Source: Limibacter armeniacum (GTDB lineage: Bacteria > Bacteroidota > Bacteroidia > Cytophagales > Flammeovirgaceae). Taken from it: a DNA stretch of 64,000 nt. The translations under genes and the position numbers were made by a program. Below the pieces are notes generated by a model that was given only the letters and a program-made list of their open reading frames with translations, had not been told where the DNA came from and did not search any database. This document shows, piece by piece, positions 9,358 through 18,972 of the stretch. Numbering within the stretch: the first letter of the stretch is position 1; every line of letters begins with the position of its first letter. The stretch lies in NCBI RefSeq assembly GCF_036880985.1, contig NZ_JBAJNO010000008.1, positions 1,178,001 to 1,242,000 of the forward strand, in the 5' to 3' direction.

Positions 9358-9780
9358 TTATGCATTACATTTATTACACGTTCCAATGACCAGGAAGTTT
9401 GCTTCTTGCATGGTATAGCCATCGGGGAGTTTGACATGCTGTATCGGAATCTGGTCCATGCAGATAGTGTGTCCACATTTATCACATTTGAAGTGTACGT
9501 GCTCATGATTATGTACATGGTCTGTACAATGGTCGTGGTTACACATCGCATACTTTACAATATTGTTTTCATCCAATACCTTATGGAGAATGTCATTTTC
9601 CAGAAATGTCTTTAGTGTTCTGTAAATCGTAGCTCTATCACACATGCCATGGATATTTGCCTCTATGTCATTTTCAGATAATGCGATGTCTGAGCGCATA
9701 AAAATCTCCAGAATAGAGGTACGGCTACCTGTTCTCCTTAATCCATGTGCATTTAATATTTCTAATGAGTTCATACGCAA
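9358..9780 (-). CDS. Fur-family metal-dependent transcriptional regulator
   Basis: 140 aa, standard length. An N-terminal winged helix (LRRTGSRTSILEIF ... DRATIYRTLKTFLENDIL) is followed by a dimerisation/metal domain. The structural zinc Cys pairs are C99/C102 (KCDKCGH) and C135/C138 (CNKC). A histidine-rich segment (CNHDHCTDHVHNHEHVHF) supplies possible regulatory metal ligands and is denser than in typical Fur, which suggests Zur- or PerR-like sensing; the exact metal cannot be assigned. In the leader, TCGAAAG (9799-9805) and CTTTCGA (9812-9818) form an inverted repeat that could be its own operator. A -7 element CAAAAATA on the plus strand (9834-9841) fits its promoter. Confidence 0.9.
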   Translation of the reverse strand: MRMNSLEILNAHGLRRTGSRTSILEIFMRSDIALSENDIEANIHGMCDRATIYRTLKTFLENDILHKVLDENNIVKYAMCNHDHCTDHVHNHEHVHFKCDKCGHTICMDQIPIQHVKLPDGYTMQEANFLVIGTCNKCNA

Positions 9781-9884
9781 GGTGCTTTATTTTCAATCTC
9801 GAAAGGTTCATCTTTCGAAGCGTGTCGCATTTGCAAAAATAAGGCTTTTCAAGCAAAAGGAGAAATATCATTGATGGATAAAAA

Positions 9885-9914
9885 AAAAGGCATTCTCCAC
9901 CGAGAATGCCTTTT
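9885..9914 (-). terminator. Strong intrinsic terminator
   Basis: A 13-bp perfect stem AAAAGGCATTCTC / GAGAATGCCTTTT (9885-9897, 9902-9914) with a 4-base loop. The T-run is on the minus strand, closing the MCE-gene operon. Confidence 0.9.
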
Positions 9915-9933
9915 CTTTAAATGAGGCTCGAAA

Positions 9934-10554
9934 CTATTCCATTTCTTCTCTTACACGGAACGTATAACAGAACGCTTGGAAGATTGGAACGTTATCAATT
10001 TCCAGTTTTTCACCTATTTCAACGATTTTGTCAAGCTCTACCTTGTTGATAGTACGCTCATTAAGCAAGTCGTCATCCTCTTCAAGGAAAAGGAAAGAAA
10101 GAAACTTGACAAAAATGTATGGCGTGTTCAGGATGTCTCTTCTGATATCTCCAGTCAAAGCTTCTGGATTCTTCAAAGTATTCAGGACAACATTGTTGCG
10201 CTTCAGAGATGAGTGCATCGTCGTCTTGATTACCTTGTAGAAGCGGTCTTCCCACTTTGAGAAGTTCTTGACAAGATATTTGACAGATTGCGTAAGTGCA
10301 TCAGAGTTCAGGAAAAAGCTTCTTCTAGAAAGCTTTCTCACCTTTTTGTTAAGGGAAAGCTCTTCGTACAGGCTGACACTGCCGTTGGCAAGTGTAACAC
10401 CAATTGTTGGCGCCATCAGTACGAGAGAGATAAAGTCTGAATCACCAATATCCATAAATGAATCTTCGGTTTTCAGAAAGTCTCGTTTCAGGTTCAGGAT
10501 TTCATCCATAACATCCTGATCTCGGACAAGAGTAACCAATTCGCTACCAGTCAT
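9934..10554 (-). CDS. Conserved-looking protein of unknown function, downstream of MCE gene
   Basis: 206 aa, no signal peptide and no convincing membrane segment. Mainly alpha-helical with many charged residues; a hydrophobic patch lies at FISLVLMAPTIGVTL (about 42-56) and an acidic loop at LFLEEDDDLLNE. No known motif was recognised. It begins only 12 bases after the stop of the MCE-protein gene and shares its terminator, so the two are an operon. That context suggests a cytoplasmic partner of an MCE lipid-transport system, but it does not look like an MlaE permease, MlaF ATPase or MlaB STAS protein. Confidence 0.75.
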   Translation of the reverse strand: MTGSELVTLVRDQDVMDEILNLKRDFLKTEDSFMDIGDSDFISLVLMAPTIGVTLANGSVSLYEELSLNKKVRKLSRRSFFLNSDALTQSVKYLVKNFSKWEDRFYKVIKTTMHSSLKRNNVVLNTLKNPEALTGDIRRDILNTPYIFVKFLSFLFLEEDDDLLNERTINKVELDKIVEIGEKLEIDNVPIFQAFCYTFRVREEME

Positions 10555-10566
10555 GTCTATTCAGTT

Positions 10567-11520
10567 TTATTTGGAGTCTTTTGTTGAGTCTTGTTCTGTA
10601 ACCTCTTTAGGTTCGTCTTTTTTACTGCCTTTGTCTTTTTTGCCAAAGACAGAGAAGTGTACATATCTTTTCGGATGCTCTTTAAAATCAATCAGTAGGG
10701 CATCCAAATCTTGCATTGTTTGTACCATTTCAGTATGTAGCGTCTGATCTTTGACCAGTTTACCCATCGTTCCTTCAGCCTTATTAATGGCATCCAATGT
10801 TTTCTGAAGCTCATTCACTGTTTGCTGTGCATCTGCAATAGTTGAAGGAATATTCGACTGGTTCAGACTGTCAGTAAATGTCTCAAGTTTGGTAACAACA
10901 GAAGGCAGTGTCGTATTCAGGGTATTAAGCGTACCTTGGAGTTCTTTCAGAGAGTTGTTGAGCACGATTTGATTTTGCGTAATCATCTTTGTGGCTTCTA
11001 TCAACATACCTTGTGCCTTGATACCAACTTCAGCATAAATAGCCATCAGTTGCTGTGCACTGTCCATTGTACTCTGAAGTGAAACAGCCAAAGGGTCTGC
11101 CTTTTTCTGAAGAGCAGACAGTACACTTTCTTCGATTTTACCAGGAAGAGTGTCTCCGCCTTCATAATAGCCACCTTCTCTATTTTTGATCGACAAGTCG
11201 ATCATTTTCTCACCAAGTAACCCATTGTCGGCAAGCATCGCAAGCGTATTTCTAGGGATTCTAATATCACTGTCGATGGAGAGTGTAACTTGAATCTTGT
11301 TTATATCACTTGGAAGGAATGCTATATCTTTAACAGTACCTACTTGAACACCATTCATTTTGATGGCATTAGATTCCAGTAGTCCAGGTGTCTGGTCATA
11401 AATTACATAGTAGATATCTTCATCAGAGAATACATCAATACCTTTCAAAAAATTAAAACCTATATATAAGATCGCACCAGCCAGTATTGTGAAAAGGCCG
11501 ACTTTAATTTCTTTCGTCAC
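10567..11520 (-). CDS. MlaD-type MCE domain protein
   Basis: 317 aa with one N-terminal transmembrane helix (about 10-27, VGLFTILAGAILYIGFNFLKG) and an MCE domain at about 37-115 (YYVIYDQTPGLLESNAIKMNG, then GVQVGTVKDI, LGEKMIDL). A long helical, coiled-coil-like tail runs to about 290. MCE proteins form periplasmic hexameric rings or tubes that ferry lipids between inner and outer membranes. The start is GTG at 11520; no ATG fits better. Divergent from lptD across 598 bases, giving an outer-membrane-biogenesis neighbourhood. Confidence 0.88.
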   Translation of the reverse strand: MTKEIKVGLFTILAGAILYIGFNFLKGIDVFSDEDIYYVIYDQTPGLLESNAIKMNGVQVGTVKDIAFLPSDINKIQVTLSIDSDIRIPRNTLAMLADNGLLGEKMIDLSIKNREGGYYEGGDTLPGKIEESVLSALQKKADPLAVSLQSTMDSAQQLMAIYAEVGIKAQGMLIEATKMITQNQIVLNNSLKELQGTLNTLNTTLPSVVTKLETFTDSLNQSNIPSTIADAQQTVNELQKTLDAINKAEGTMGKLVKDQTLHTEMVQTMQDLDALLIDFKEHPKRYVHFSVFGKKDKGSKKDEPKEVTEQDSTKDSK

Positions 11521-12118
11521 GATTAGATTTTTTTTGGTTATTTATCTAGAATAAAAAAGTCAAACAATTAAATAGGCTAAAGTTGAAAGAGCCTAATGCA
11601 ATTTACAAGGGTCAAAGATATAAAAAACCTGCAATAAGGAATTTTTAGATGACCCTAATCTTAGGTCATATCTGACTATTGCTTGAGTATGAGTTGCTTA
11701 ATATAATAACAGCAATATGCGTATTCTTGGTAACAATAATGTTGAAAATCTGTAACTATCATTTCATTATAAATAGATTTGGATAATACTTAGCATAAAT
11801 CTTTCTTACTAACGATTGAAAAACCAAATAGTTAATGAATTGTGACAACTGTCAGGTTAATTTTGTCTTAAGATATTCACATTCACATTAACGATAACGA
11901 GCGATTTTTAGATAAAATTTATATAGCCCTGTTAAATACGTTAAAGAGTCCATCCGTTATTGATGAATCTTATATGTTTAAAAAACTGCTTTTGTTGTAG
12001 GTGAGTATCAGCCTGTTGAAACGCTTACCCCAACAAGCAGTAAGGGAGGCCTTTGGCAGTTACACTTATCCCTTTATTTTTGCGAGAGTATTTACTTTTT
12101 TCAATCCTTTTGAACTTG
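11521..12118. other. 598-bp divergent intergenic region, no gene seen
   Basis: AT-rich spacer between the divergent MCE gene and lptD. The only element matching a Bacteroidota promoter is a TAATTTTG (-7 type) at 11858-11865, without a good -33 partner. No RNA gene or strong hairpin was recognised. Confidence 0.5.
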
Positions 12119-15100
12119 ATGAAATTTCCAGCACTGGAGCTTATTCCTGTTTGGTTGAAGTGTCTTCTGACACTATTTTTTATAGCTGTTATCAGTTTGT
12201 GCAGCACTGAAGAAGTTTTTGCGACACCTTTTGAAATAGAGGATGGCCGCAAGGCATTGGTTGCCTATGCACCAAACAAAGTGGAAGGTGATACTTCTGA
12301 AATACGTAAGGCAGTACGAGCGTTAGCGCAGACGATCCAAGAAAAAAATCAAGGTGTTGAGAATGAGGTGTTGACCAAGTTGACAAATGCCTTATTCATT
12401 TTTGCTAATGAACCTGTCTTTAGAGGAGACCGCTATAAGCAGGAAATCATGGATGAATTGGCTACTGAGGAGAAGATAGCAGCATTTCGTAAGCTGAACC
12501 AAACTCTTCAAGAGCAAGATGAAAATACTTGGGAAGAACTACTTGGAAGTGATATCATTGCAGACATTTTTAATATTGGGTATGAGTTTGATCCAAATTT
12601 TGATGTTGAGGAAGATACATTAAATGAGACATTGGATAATTTGGTGCGAAAGGGAGCATCTGCTATTGCTAAGCCTAAAAGTATGTTAGATACGGATTTG
12701 AGATACGGAGCAAATGGCCCAAATGCCAAGACAAGAGTAGATGCACGTACTCAGGTTCTATATATTGAAGATGAAGCTTTTGTTGACTATGGTGAAAGAA
12801 GCCTAAAGGCAGGGAAAATCGAGCTTTCATTTGTAAGTAATACAGTTCGGGCATATGGTCTTAAAAATGATTCAACTGGAAAGGTAGAACAGAAGCCGAT
12901 TTTCAGTGAGGCAGGACAAACTTTCAATGCCAATGAAATGCTATACAATTTTGATACTCAAAAAGGAGTCATCAAAGGGATTGTAACAGAAGAAGGTGAT
13001 GGAATTATTCAGAGCCATATTGTCAAAAAGACTCCTGCTGCAGCTGTATACATGGAGGACAATATTTACACCACTTGTAACTTGGAGCACCCTCACTATG
13101 GTATTAGAGCGAAGAAACTAAAAATTGTTCCTAAGAAAAATATCGTAACAGGTCCGTTTTTGTTTGAACTTAATGGCTTGCCTTTGCCATTAGGTTTGCC
13201 ATTTGGATTGTTTCCTGCAACTCAAAAGAGAGCTTCGGGAGTAGTAATGCCAAGTTATGGTGAAGGCTCTACTCGTGGGTTCTATTTGCAAGATGGTGGT
13301 TTTTACCTAGCATTGAATGATTACCTTGGTCTAAGGGCTACAGCATCTATCTATTCGTTAGGTGGTTGGGATGCCTCTATTCAGACAACCTACCGAAAGC
13401 GTTATGCTTTTTCCGGCTCATTCTCATTTAACTATGCGAATAATACTTTCCTGCTTGATGATGGGACAAGGGAAAACAATGTGAAGGACTATAGGTTACA
13501 GTGGAGTCACTCTCAGGATAGCAAAGGTAGTTCACGTTTTACGGCAAGTGTGAATATCGCTTCGCAGACTTATAACCAGAATAACGTCACCAATGTGTAT
13601 CAAGGCTTACAGGCATCAACTAACTCCAGTGTCCGTTACTCGAATAGCCTAAATTTGGGGGGAGTAACATTATCGGGAAATGCCAGTTTGCGTCACAACC
13701 AAAATATCACAACAGGAGCTGCTCGTTTGAACCCTGATGTCAGTTTGACGATGAGTAGGGTAAGGCCTTTTGATAATTTATTCAAGAAGAAGAACCCACT
13801 CTCTCAATTAAGTATTCAATATACAGGTCAGTTTACTGGTGAAGTAAACAATGAAGAAAAAGATCCGGGTGATGATTTCAATTTTGATATTGTGACTCCG
13901 GAAGAAGAGGTTGTAGTACCGCCAACAGTAGGGGATGAAGATGAGACATTACCAGACCTGTTTGCCAACTTTGGGGATTATATAGGTGATTTTGAATATG
14001 GTATCACCCATACTATTCCAATCCAGACAACGGTTACACTTTTGAAGCACTTTACGATAACGCCATCAGCAAATTATCGTGAGTATTGGGTGCCAAATAA
14101 GTTCAATTATACATGGAATGATGAACAGAATGCTGTAGAGGTTGATACATTGTCAAAGTTTGCACGCTACTATCAGTTTAGTACAAGTGCAGGCTTGAGT
14201 ACCAATATGTATATGTTCTACGACTTTAAAGGAGGTTCTAGGTTAAGACAAGCTATTCGTCCAACGATCAGTTATACTTTTACACCTGATTTCAGTACCC
14301 CGAACTTTAACTTTTACCAAGAAGTACAGACAGATGCAGATGGTACCTCTGATCTTGTGCTTAGGTCAGGTAGTTCTTATGTAGGTCAGCCTTCTTCAAG
14401 CAGAAGCTCTGTATTAAGTTTTGGAGTTACCAACCAGTTTGAACTAAAACTGGGTAAGAAAGATGAGGATGGTAAAGCCAAGAAAATAACCTTGTTGGAT
14501 AACCTGTCAATCAGCTCATCTTATGATTTTGAGCGGGACTCACTTAACCTTTCCAATTTTAGGGTCAATGCCCGTACAAGATTATTCCAGAAAGTTGATA
14601 TCAACGTGAATGGTACTTTTGATCCTTATAAATATGTCGCAACAGGTTACAAGTTTGATGAGGAGTTGGAGAAAGTAGTAGTGTCGTCTCAAATAAAGAC
14701 AAACGACTTTTTGTGGAGTACAGATGGGAAATTAGCCCAACTGACAAACTTAAACGTGTCTATCGGAACAAGGCTAGCCCCTTCAAAAGCCAAGAAAAAA
14801 TCAGAAGATAAGCTTGCAAACACCGCACCTCGAAATGAAACAGAGGCAGCTATTTTGGAAGATATGAGGCGAAACCCTCAGGATTATATTGACTTTAATG
14901 TACCGTGGTCCCTTTCTGTCAACTATAACTTGAACTGGAACAAAACAGGTTTGGCAGAGTCGAATGTTACACAAGCTGTAACCTTGAGAGGTGACTTAAG
15001 CTTGACACCTAAATGGAAGCTGGGTTATAACACAGGTTATGATATTGAAGAAAGGGCATTTACCAGAACTTCCTTGGACTTAAGTAGAGACTTGCACTGT

Positions 15101-15244
15101 TGGCAGATGACGTTGAACTGGGTGCCATTTGGACGTTTGCAGTCATATAGTATAAACATCAATGTGAAGTCTTCTATGCTACAAGATTTGAAATGGCAGA
15201 GAAGGCAGACTTGGCAGGATAACCCAAACAGTTTGATCAGGTAA
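12119..15244 (+). CDS. lptD: LPS-assembly outer membrane protein LptD (Bacteroidota type)
   Basis: About 1041 aa. Signal peptide from the ATG at 12119 (hydrophobic core CLLTLFFIAVISLCS); the longer frame from a TTG at 12053 would bury it behind 22 extra residues, so 12119 is preferred. Next comes an OstA/LptA-like beta-jellyroll region (VLYIEDEAFVDYGE, AGKIELSF, FNANEMLYNFDTQKGVIKG, IYTTCNLEHPHYGIRAKKL), then a large beta-barrel with alternating aromatic strands. An acidic insert (PEEEVVVPPTVGDEDE) is probably an extracellular loop. It inserts LPS into the outer leaflet. C-terminal strands lack the usual final Phe. Confidence 0.88.
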   Translation: MKFPALELIPVWLKCLLTLFFIAVISLCSTEEVFATPFEIEDGRKALVAYAPNKVEGDTSEIRKAVRALAQTIQEKNQGVENEVLTKLTNALFIFANEPVFRGDRYKQEIMDELATEEKIAAFRKLNQTLQEQDENTWEELLGSDIIADIFNIGYEFDPNFDVEEDTLNETLDNLVRKGASAIAKPKSMLDTDLRYGANGPNAKTRVDARTQVLYIEDEAFVDYGERSLKAGKIELSFVSNTVRAYGLKNDSTGKVEQKPIFSEAGQTFNANEMLYNFDTQKGVIKGIVTEEGDGIIQSHIVKKTPAAAVYMEDNIYTTCNLEHPHYGIRAKKLKIVPKKNIVTGPFLFELNGLPLPLGLPFGLFPATQKRASGVVMPSYGEGSTRGFYLQDGGFYLALNDYLGLRATASIYSLGGWDASIQTTYRKRYAFSGSFSFNYANNTFLLDDGTRENNVKDYRLQWSHSQDSKGSSRFTASVNIASQTYNQNNVTNVYQGLQASTNSSVRYSNSLNLGGVTLSGNASLRHNQNITTGAARLNPDVSLTMSRVRPFDNLFKKKNPLSQLSIQYTGQFTGEVNNEEKDPGDDFNFDIVTPEEEVVVPPTVGDEDETLPDLFANFGDYIGDFEYGITHTIPIQTTVTLLKHFTITPSANYREYWVPNKFNYTWNDEQNAVEVDTLSKFARYYQFSTSAGLSTNMYMFYDFKGGSRLRQAIRPTISYTFTPDFSTPNFNFYQEVQTDADGTSDLVLRSGSSYVGQPSSSRSSVLSFGVTNQFELKLGKKDEDGKAKKITLLDNLSISSSYDFERDSLNLSNFRVNARTRLFQKVDINVNGTFDPYKYVATGYKFDEELEKVVVSSQIKTNDFLWSTDGKLAQLTNLNVSIGTRLAPSKAKKKSEDKLANTAPRNETEAAILEDMRRNPQDYIDFNVPWSLSVNYNLNWNKTGLAESNVTQAVTLRGDLSLTPKWKLGYNTGYDIEERAFTRTSLDLSRDLHCWQMTLNWVPFGRLQSYSININVKSSMLQDLKWQRRQTWQDNPNSLIR

Positions 15245-15311
15245 TTTGCTAACAAGCCTTTATCATTGTGACATAATTGTCATAAAAGTTATATATCAAC
15301 TTTCTTGTGCT

Positions 15312-15319
15312 TAATTTTG
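15312..15319 (+). promoter_or_regulatory. Candidate -7 promoter element for tsaC/sua5
   Basis: TAATTTTG matches TAnnTTTG, 89 bases before the ATG at 15408. No clear -33 element at 19-21 bases, so low confidence. Confidence 0.3.
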
Positions 15320-15407
15320 CAGGCACAACCAATAAAAGTTCAAAGTTCACTGCTACTGGCATTGGGTTTTGAACTTTTCTGATTAAGAGAATCTACTATT
15401 TGAAAAG

Positions 15408-16358
15408 ATGATAGGAAAAGATATAGGAGAAGCGAAAGCGCATTTAGAAGCAGGAAGACTTGTAGCCATTCCAACAGAGACGGTTTATGGGCTGGCTGGC
15501 AATGCGCTAAATCCAGAAGCTGTCGCAGATATTTTCAAGACAAAGCAGCGTCCCTCTTTTGACCCATTGATCGTCCATTGTGATTCTGTGGAGAAAGTCA
15601 AAAGCTATGTATCAGCGTTTCCTGAATTGGCAGAAAAACTAGCAGACCATTTTTGGCCAGGATCGCTGACGATGATTTTGCCTAGAGGTGAAATGATTCA
15701 TGACCTGGTGACTAGTGGGTTGGAAACCGTAGCGGTCAGGGTTCCTAATCATCCGTTGACACTGTCCTTGTTAGAGCAATTGGACTTTCCTGTAGCTGCT
15801 CCAAGCGCAAATCCATTTGGATATGTAAGCCCTACATCTGCTCAACATGTAGATAAAAACTTGGGACATCTGGTTCCTTATATTTTGGATGGAGGAGAAT
15901 GTGAGGTAGGTATTGAGTCTACCATAATTGGTTTTCCTGAAGGAGTGCCAACGATCTATAGAAAAGGGGGAATCAGTATTGAAGATATTGAGGCCGTTAT
16001 TGGTAAGGTCGAGGTAAATGCTCATTCAAGCTCAAAGCCATCTGCACCAGGGATGTTGGATCGTCATTACTCTCCGGGTGTACATATGCTTATTGGAAAC
16101 GTAGCAGAAATGTTGCCTGAATATCAGGGTAAGAAAGTAGCTACACTGACGTTACAGTCAGCTTTTGAAGGAGTAGAAAAAACGCATCAGTTTCAGCTTT
16201 CGCCTAAGGGGGATTTGGCTGAGGCAGCTAAAAACCTATTTAGGTATTTGCGTGAGTTAGATGTGCTTCAGCCGGACGTAATCTTGGTGGAGTTAGTACC
16301 AGAGAAAGGATTAGGTGTTGCAATCAATGATCGTTTGAGAAGGGCAGCAGCAAAATAA
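15408..16358 (+). CDS. L-threonylcarbamoyladenylate synthase (YrdC/Sua5)
   Basis: 316 aa. Makes threonylcarbamoyl-AMP from threonine, bicarbonate and ATP for t6A37 in tRNA. The YrdC domain (about 1-200) shows IPTETVYGLAGNA, FKTKQRPSFDPLIVH with the substrate-binding Lys/Arg, and APSANPFGYVSPTSA. A C-terminal Sua5 domain follows (about 225-316), linked by the typical APGMLDRHYSPG segment, so this is the long Sua5 form rather than the short TsaC. Standalone gene, converging on the NUDIX gene. Confidence 0.93.
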   Translation: MIGKDIGEAKAHLEAGRLVAIPTETVYGLAGNALNPEAVADIFKTKQRPSFDPLIVHCDSVEKVKSYVSAFPELAEKLADHFWPGSLTMILPRGEMIHDLVTSGLETVAVRVPNHPLTLSLLEQLDFPVAAPSANPFGYVSPTSAQHVDKNLGHLVPYILDGGECEVGIESTIIGFPEGVPTIYRKGGISIEDIEAVIGKVEVNAHSSSKPSAPGMLDRHYSPGVHMLIGNVAEMLPEYQGKKVATLTLQSAFEGVEKTHQFQLSPKGDLAEAAKNLFRYLRELDVLQPDVILVELVPEKGLGVAINDRLRRAAAK

Positions 16359-16372
16359 AATATAGTAAATAG

Positions 16373-16410
16373 AAATGGCAGGAGTATAAGTATACCTCCT
16401 GCCATTTCTG
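16373..16410. terminator. Bidirectional intrinsic terminator
   Basis: 12-bp perfect stem AAATGGCAGGAG / CTCCTGCCATTT (16373-16384, 16396-16407) between the convergent sua5 and NUDIX genes. Confidence 0.8.
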
Positions 16411-16417
16411 TTTTGAT

Positions 16418-16993
16418 TTATAACTTCTTTTTGATCTTCACCCACTGAATGCCAATAATGGTTTTGGCATCTTCTATTTCGCCATTCACAAGCATATCCC
16501 AAAGTGTATCCCAGTCATAGTAAACCACTTTAATGTCTTCGTGTTCGTGAAGTACACCACCTCCTTCAGATATCTTATTTTCATCCATAACTTCTGCATA
16601 AAAAATAAAAATGCGCTCTGTCAGGCTACCGGGAGAAGCATAGCAAGTATAAAGGTGTTCTATATGATCAACCTTATAACCAGACTCTTCCTGAATTTCT
16701 TTAATCATGCACGACTCAGGTGTTTCCCCTTCCTCAATAGAGCCTGCGACCATCTCAAGTAGCCATCCTGGACCTTTCTCATAAGTAGCGTGGCGAAACT
16801 GATTGACCAATACATATTGGTCTTTTTCACGGTTGTAGATAATTCCTGCACAGGCATCCCCTCTTTCAACACTTAACCTGTTTACAGGTTCACTCATAGT
16901 ACCGTCGAACTTCTCGAACTTCAGTACTTTTTCATCTACTTTTAAAAATTTGTTCAGTACTCGTTTTTGTTCTAGTATCTCTACTTTCTTCAT
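16418..16993 (-). CDS. NUDIX hydrolase (nucleotide-sugar / ADP-ribose pyrophosphatase type)
   Basis: 191 aa. The Nudix box reads GSIEEGETPESCMIKEIQEE plus SGY: G-x5-E-x7-KE-x2-EE-x-G, with Lys in place of the usual Arg. The N-terminal domain (DGTMSEPVNRLSVERGDACAGIIYN, then YVLVNQFRHATYE) and the FYAEV strand resemble NudK / ADP-ribose pyrophosphatase enzymes that cleave GDP-mannose or ADP-ribose. The likely role is housekeeping of nucleotide sugars. The exact substrate is not resolvable. A single-gene unit. Confidence 0.87.
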   Translation of the reverse strand: MKKVEILEQKRVLNKFLKVDEKVLKFEKFDGTMSEPVNRLSVERGDACAGIIYNREKDQYVLVNQFRHATYEKGPGWLLEMVAGSIEEGETPESCMIKEIQEESGYKVDHIEHLYTCYASPGSLTERIFIFYAEVMDENKISEGGGVLHEHEDIKVVYYDWDTLWDMLVNGEIEDAKTIIGIQWVKIKKKL

Positions 16994-17053
16994 GGAATCT
17001 AGAATATTTATGGGGTTATTGATTTACTGTTCCGAAGGTAAATGATTTGTCAA

Positions 17054-17092
17054 AAAAAAATGCTGTCAGATAAGTTCTAACAGCATTTTTGA
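17054..17092 (-). terminator. Intrinsic terminator of the pseudouridine synthase gene
   Basis: Stem AAAAATGCTG / CAGCATTTTT (17056-17065, 17081-17090) with an A-run on the left giving a T-run on the minus strand. Confidence 0.75.
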
Positions 17093-17118
17093 AGAATATT
17101 CATAAGTCCACATCCGGA

Positions 17119-18144
17119 CTATTTTTGCATATACTTAAGGCGAATGATTTCCTGTTCAGTAAGGAACCTCCATCTGCCTCTAGGTAAATCTTTTTTGGTA
17201 AGACCTGCCAAAACAGTTCTATCAAGCTTTTCAACTCTATAGTTAAAGTGCTCAAAGATACGGCGGACAATTCTGTTTCTTCCTGAGTGTAGCTCAACAC
17301 CAATCTGTCTTCTGTCAGTTGTATGAACCGAGAAGCCATCCAAATCAACAGGGCCGTCCTCAAGCTCGAACTTTCTGTTTCTGATAGTGTCCTCGTCCTC
17401 TTCCGTGATAGGTCTATCCAACTCTACATAATAGATCTTATGCGTATTGCCGGATGGGTGCGCCATTTTCTTGGCAAAATCACCATCGTTGGTAAATAGC
17501 AACAGTCCTGTTGTAGCACGGTCTAGTCGTCCTATTGGGTAGATTCTTTCATCACAAGCATTTTCTACCAGTGACATCACAGTCTTACGCTCTTCAGGGT
17601 CTTTGGTGGTTGTGATAAAACCCTTTGGCTTGTTAAGCAGTACGTAAACCAGCTTTTCTCTGTGAAGCTTTTTCCCTTGATAAGATACAACTTCATTGGG
17701 TTTTACTTTATAACCCATCTCAGTGACCACCTTACCATTGACCTTGATTTCTCCATTTGCAATCAGCGAGTCGGCTTCTCTTCTGGAGCAAACTCCTGAG
17801 TTGGAGACATAGCGGTTCAGACGAATACCTTCTTGCTTTCTTGTTTCTTTTTCAGGTGAAGTGTTTTGCTTCTCCAGTTCCCTGAATTTTTGAGCATTGT
17901 AGGTTGGCGTACCTTTCACTTTGTCCTTCTTACTGAAAGAGCTTTTCAGCAGTTCAGCTTCTTCAAGGTGCTGAATCTTTTTCTTGAAAGTCTTCTTTCC
18001 ATGAGAAGATTTTTTAGGACCTCTTTCACTGAAGGATGTGTCATCTTTTTTATCCTTCTTCTTGATGAATTTAGCGAAAGGCTTTAGCCCTTTACCAGAA
18101 GACTTACCTTTGGAAGGTCTTGAGTCTTTGTGTGATTTACTCAT
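17119..18144 (-). CDS. RsuA/RluB-type pseudouridine synthase with basic N-terminal extension
   Basis: 341 aa. Residues 1-105 form a Lys/Ser-rich low-complexity tail, then an S4 RNA-binding domain (RLNRYVSNSGVCSRREADSL) and the catalytic domain with YPIGRLDRATTGLLLF, whose Asp is the nucleophile, and HSGRNRIVRRIFEHF near the end. It isomerises uridine in rRNA: RluB/E/F- or RsuA-like. The basic extension is common in Bacteroidota homologues and probably adds RNA affinity. The rRNA position modified cannot be fixed from sequence alone. Confidence 0.9.
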   Translation of the reverse strand: MSKSHKDSRPSKGKSSGKGLKPFAKFIKKKDKKDDTSFSERGPKKSSHGKKTFKKKIQHLEEAELLKSSFSKKDKVKGTPTYNAQKFRELEKQNTSPEKETRKQEGIRLNRYVSNSGVCSRREADSLIANGEIKVNGKVVTEMGYKVKPNEVVSYQGKKLHREKLVYVLLNKPKGFITTTKDPEERKTVMSLVENACDERIYPIGRLDRATTGLLLFTNDGDFAKKMAHPSGNTHKIYYVELDRPITEEDEDTIRNRKFELEDGPVDLDGFSVHTTDRRQIGVELHSGRNRIVRRIFEHFNYRVEKLDRTVLAGLTKKDLPRGRWRFLTEQEIIRLKYMQK

Positions 18145-18369
18145 TGAAATAAATATAAAATTGTAGGATATGCTGCCCTCACGCTTACAGTTAGTAGTGT
18201 TGTCAAGCTCGGCAGTAGTCTGGAGTCAATTCGTCAATAACGTTAACAGTGACTCTTTTCTAGGTGCAAAAATACGCTAATTTATTAACATAGTGTTAGA
18301 ATAGTTGAAAATAAGCGTTAAGTCTTGATGAGAATATTTCTTGAAAATAAGGTATGTGAGAATGGAAAT

Positions 18370-18405
18370 AAAAAGCCCCTCAGGATTTGATATCCTGAGG
18401 GGCGA
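18370..18405 (-). terminator. Intrinsic terminator of the Hpt gene
   Basis: Stem from 18375 to 18403: GCCCCTCAGGAT and its complement ATCCTGAGGGGC, tight loop, T-run on the minus strand. Confidence 0.85.
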
Positions 18406-18419
18406 ATGTTTTGATAGGT

Positions 18420-18785
18420 CTAAATCTTGATTTCTAATAATTTGTCTGTTACATACTCTAAAGCATGAGTAGAAAGTAGGTTAATCTCCTCCATGACGGT
18501 ATGGGTATCTACTTGTTCTACATTATCGGCTTCCAGTTCGGATAACAGTTCATCCAAAGGTGGAAAACCTAAATAGGCAGTGCTAGACTTGAATTTGTGT
18601 GCCAGTTTGGCAAATTGAACAAGGTTTTGCTCATCAATTGCCTGCTGCATATCATTCGGAAATGAATACAGACTGTTGCTGATTGCCTGTAGTAGCTTGG
18701 CCATAAATTCTTCGTTTCCGTCTGTAACGTCATACAGACCTGTAAAGTCCAGTTGCCCTAACGCGTTGGATTTAGGGATACTCAC
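18420..18785 (-). CDS. Histidine phosphotransfer (Hpt) domain protein
   Basis: 121 aa, a free-standing four-helix Hpt domain. The phosphoaccepting residue is H63 in FAKLAHKFKSSTAYLG, with the usual K-x-S-x-x-x-(L/I)-G continuation. Such proteins shuttle phosphate between hybrid sensor kinases and response regulators. No partner kinase or regulator is adjacent, so the phosphorelay it serves is unknown; the hybrid kinase is probably encoded elsewhere. Confidence 0.85.
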   Translation of the reverse strand: MSIPKSNALGQLDFTGLYDVTDGNEEFMAKLLQAISNSLYSFPNDMQQAIDEQNLVQFAKLAHKFKSSTAYLGFPPLDELLSELEADNVEQVDTHTVMEEINLLSTHALEYVTDKLLEIKI

Positions 18786-18972
18786 TTTAATTGTCGGTTA
18801 TTGTTGGCTATTCAAAAAGCTTTCTGATTAGTAGAAAATCAAACTAAATGGATTCGCCAAAAATGCATCTAGCAGGTTGGACATCCATTATGTTTGGTTT
18901 GGATCAGAAATGTAAAAATCACTAGTAGAATGTATACAACATTCAGAAAGTTAACAGGCTCAAAAATATGAA

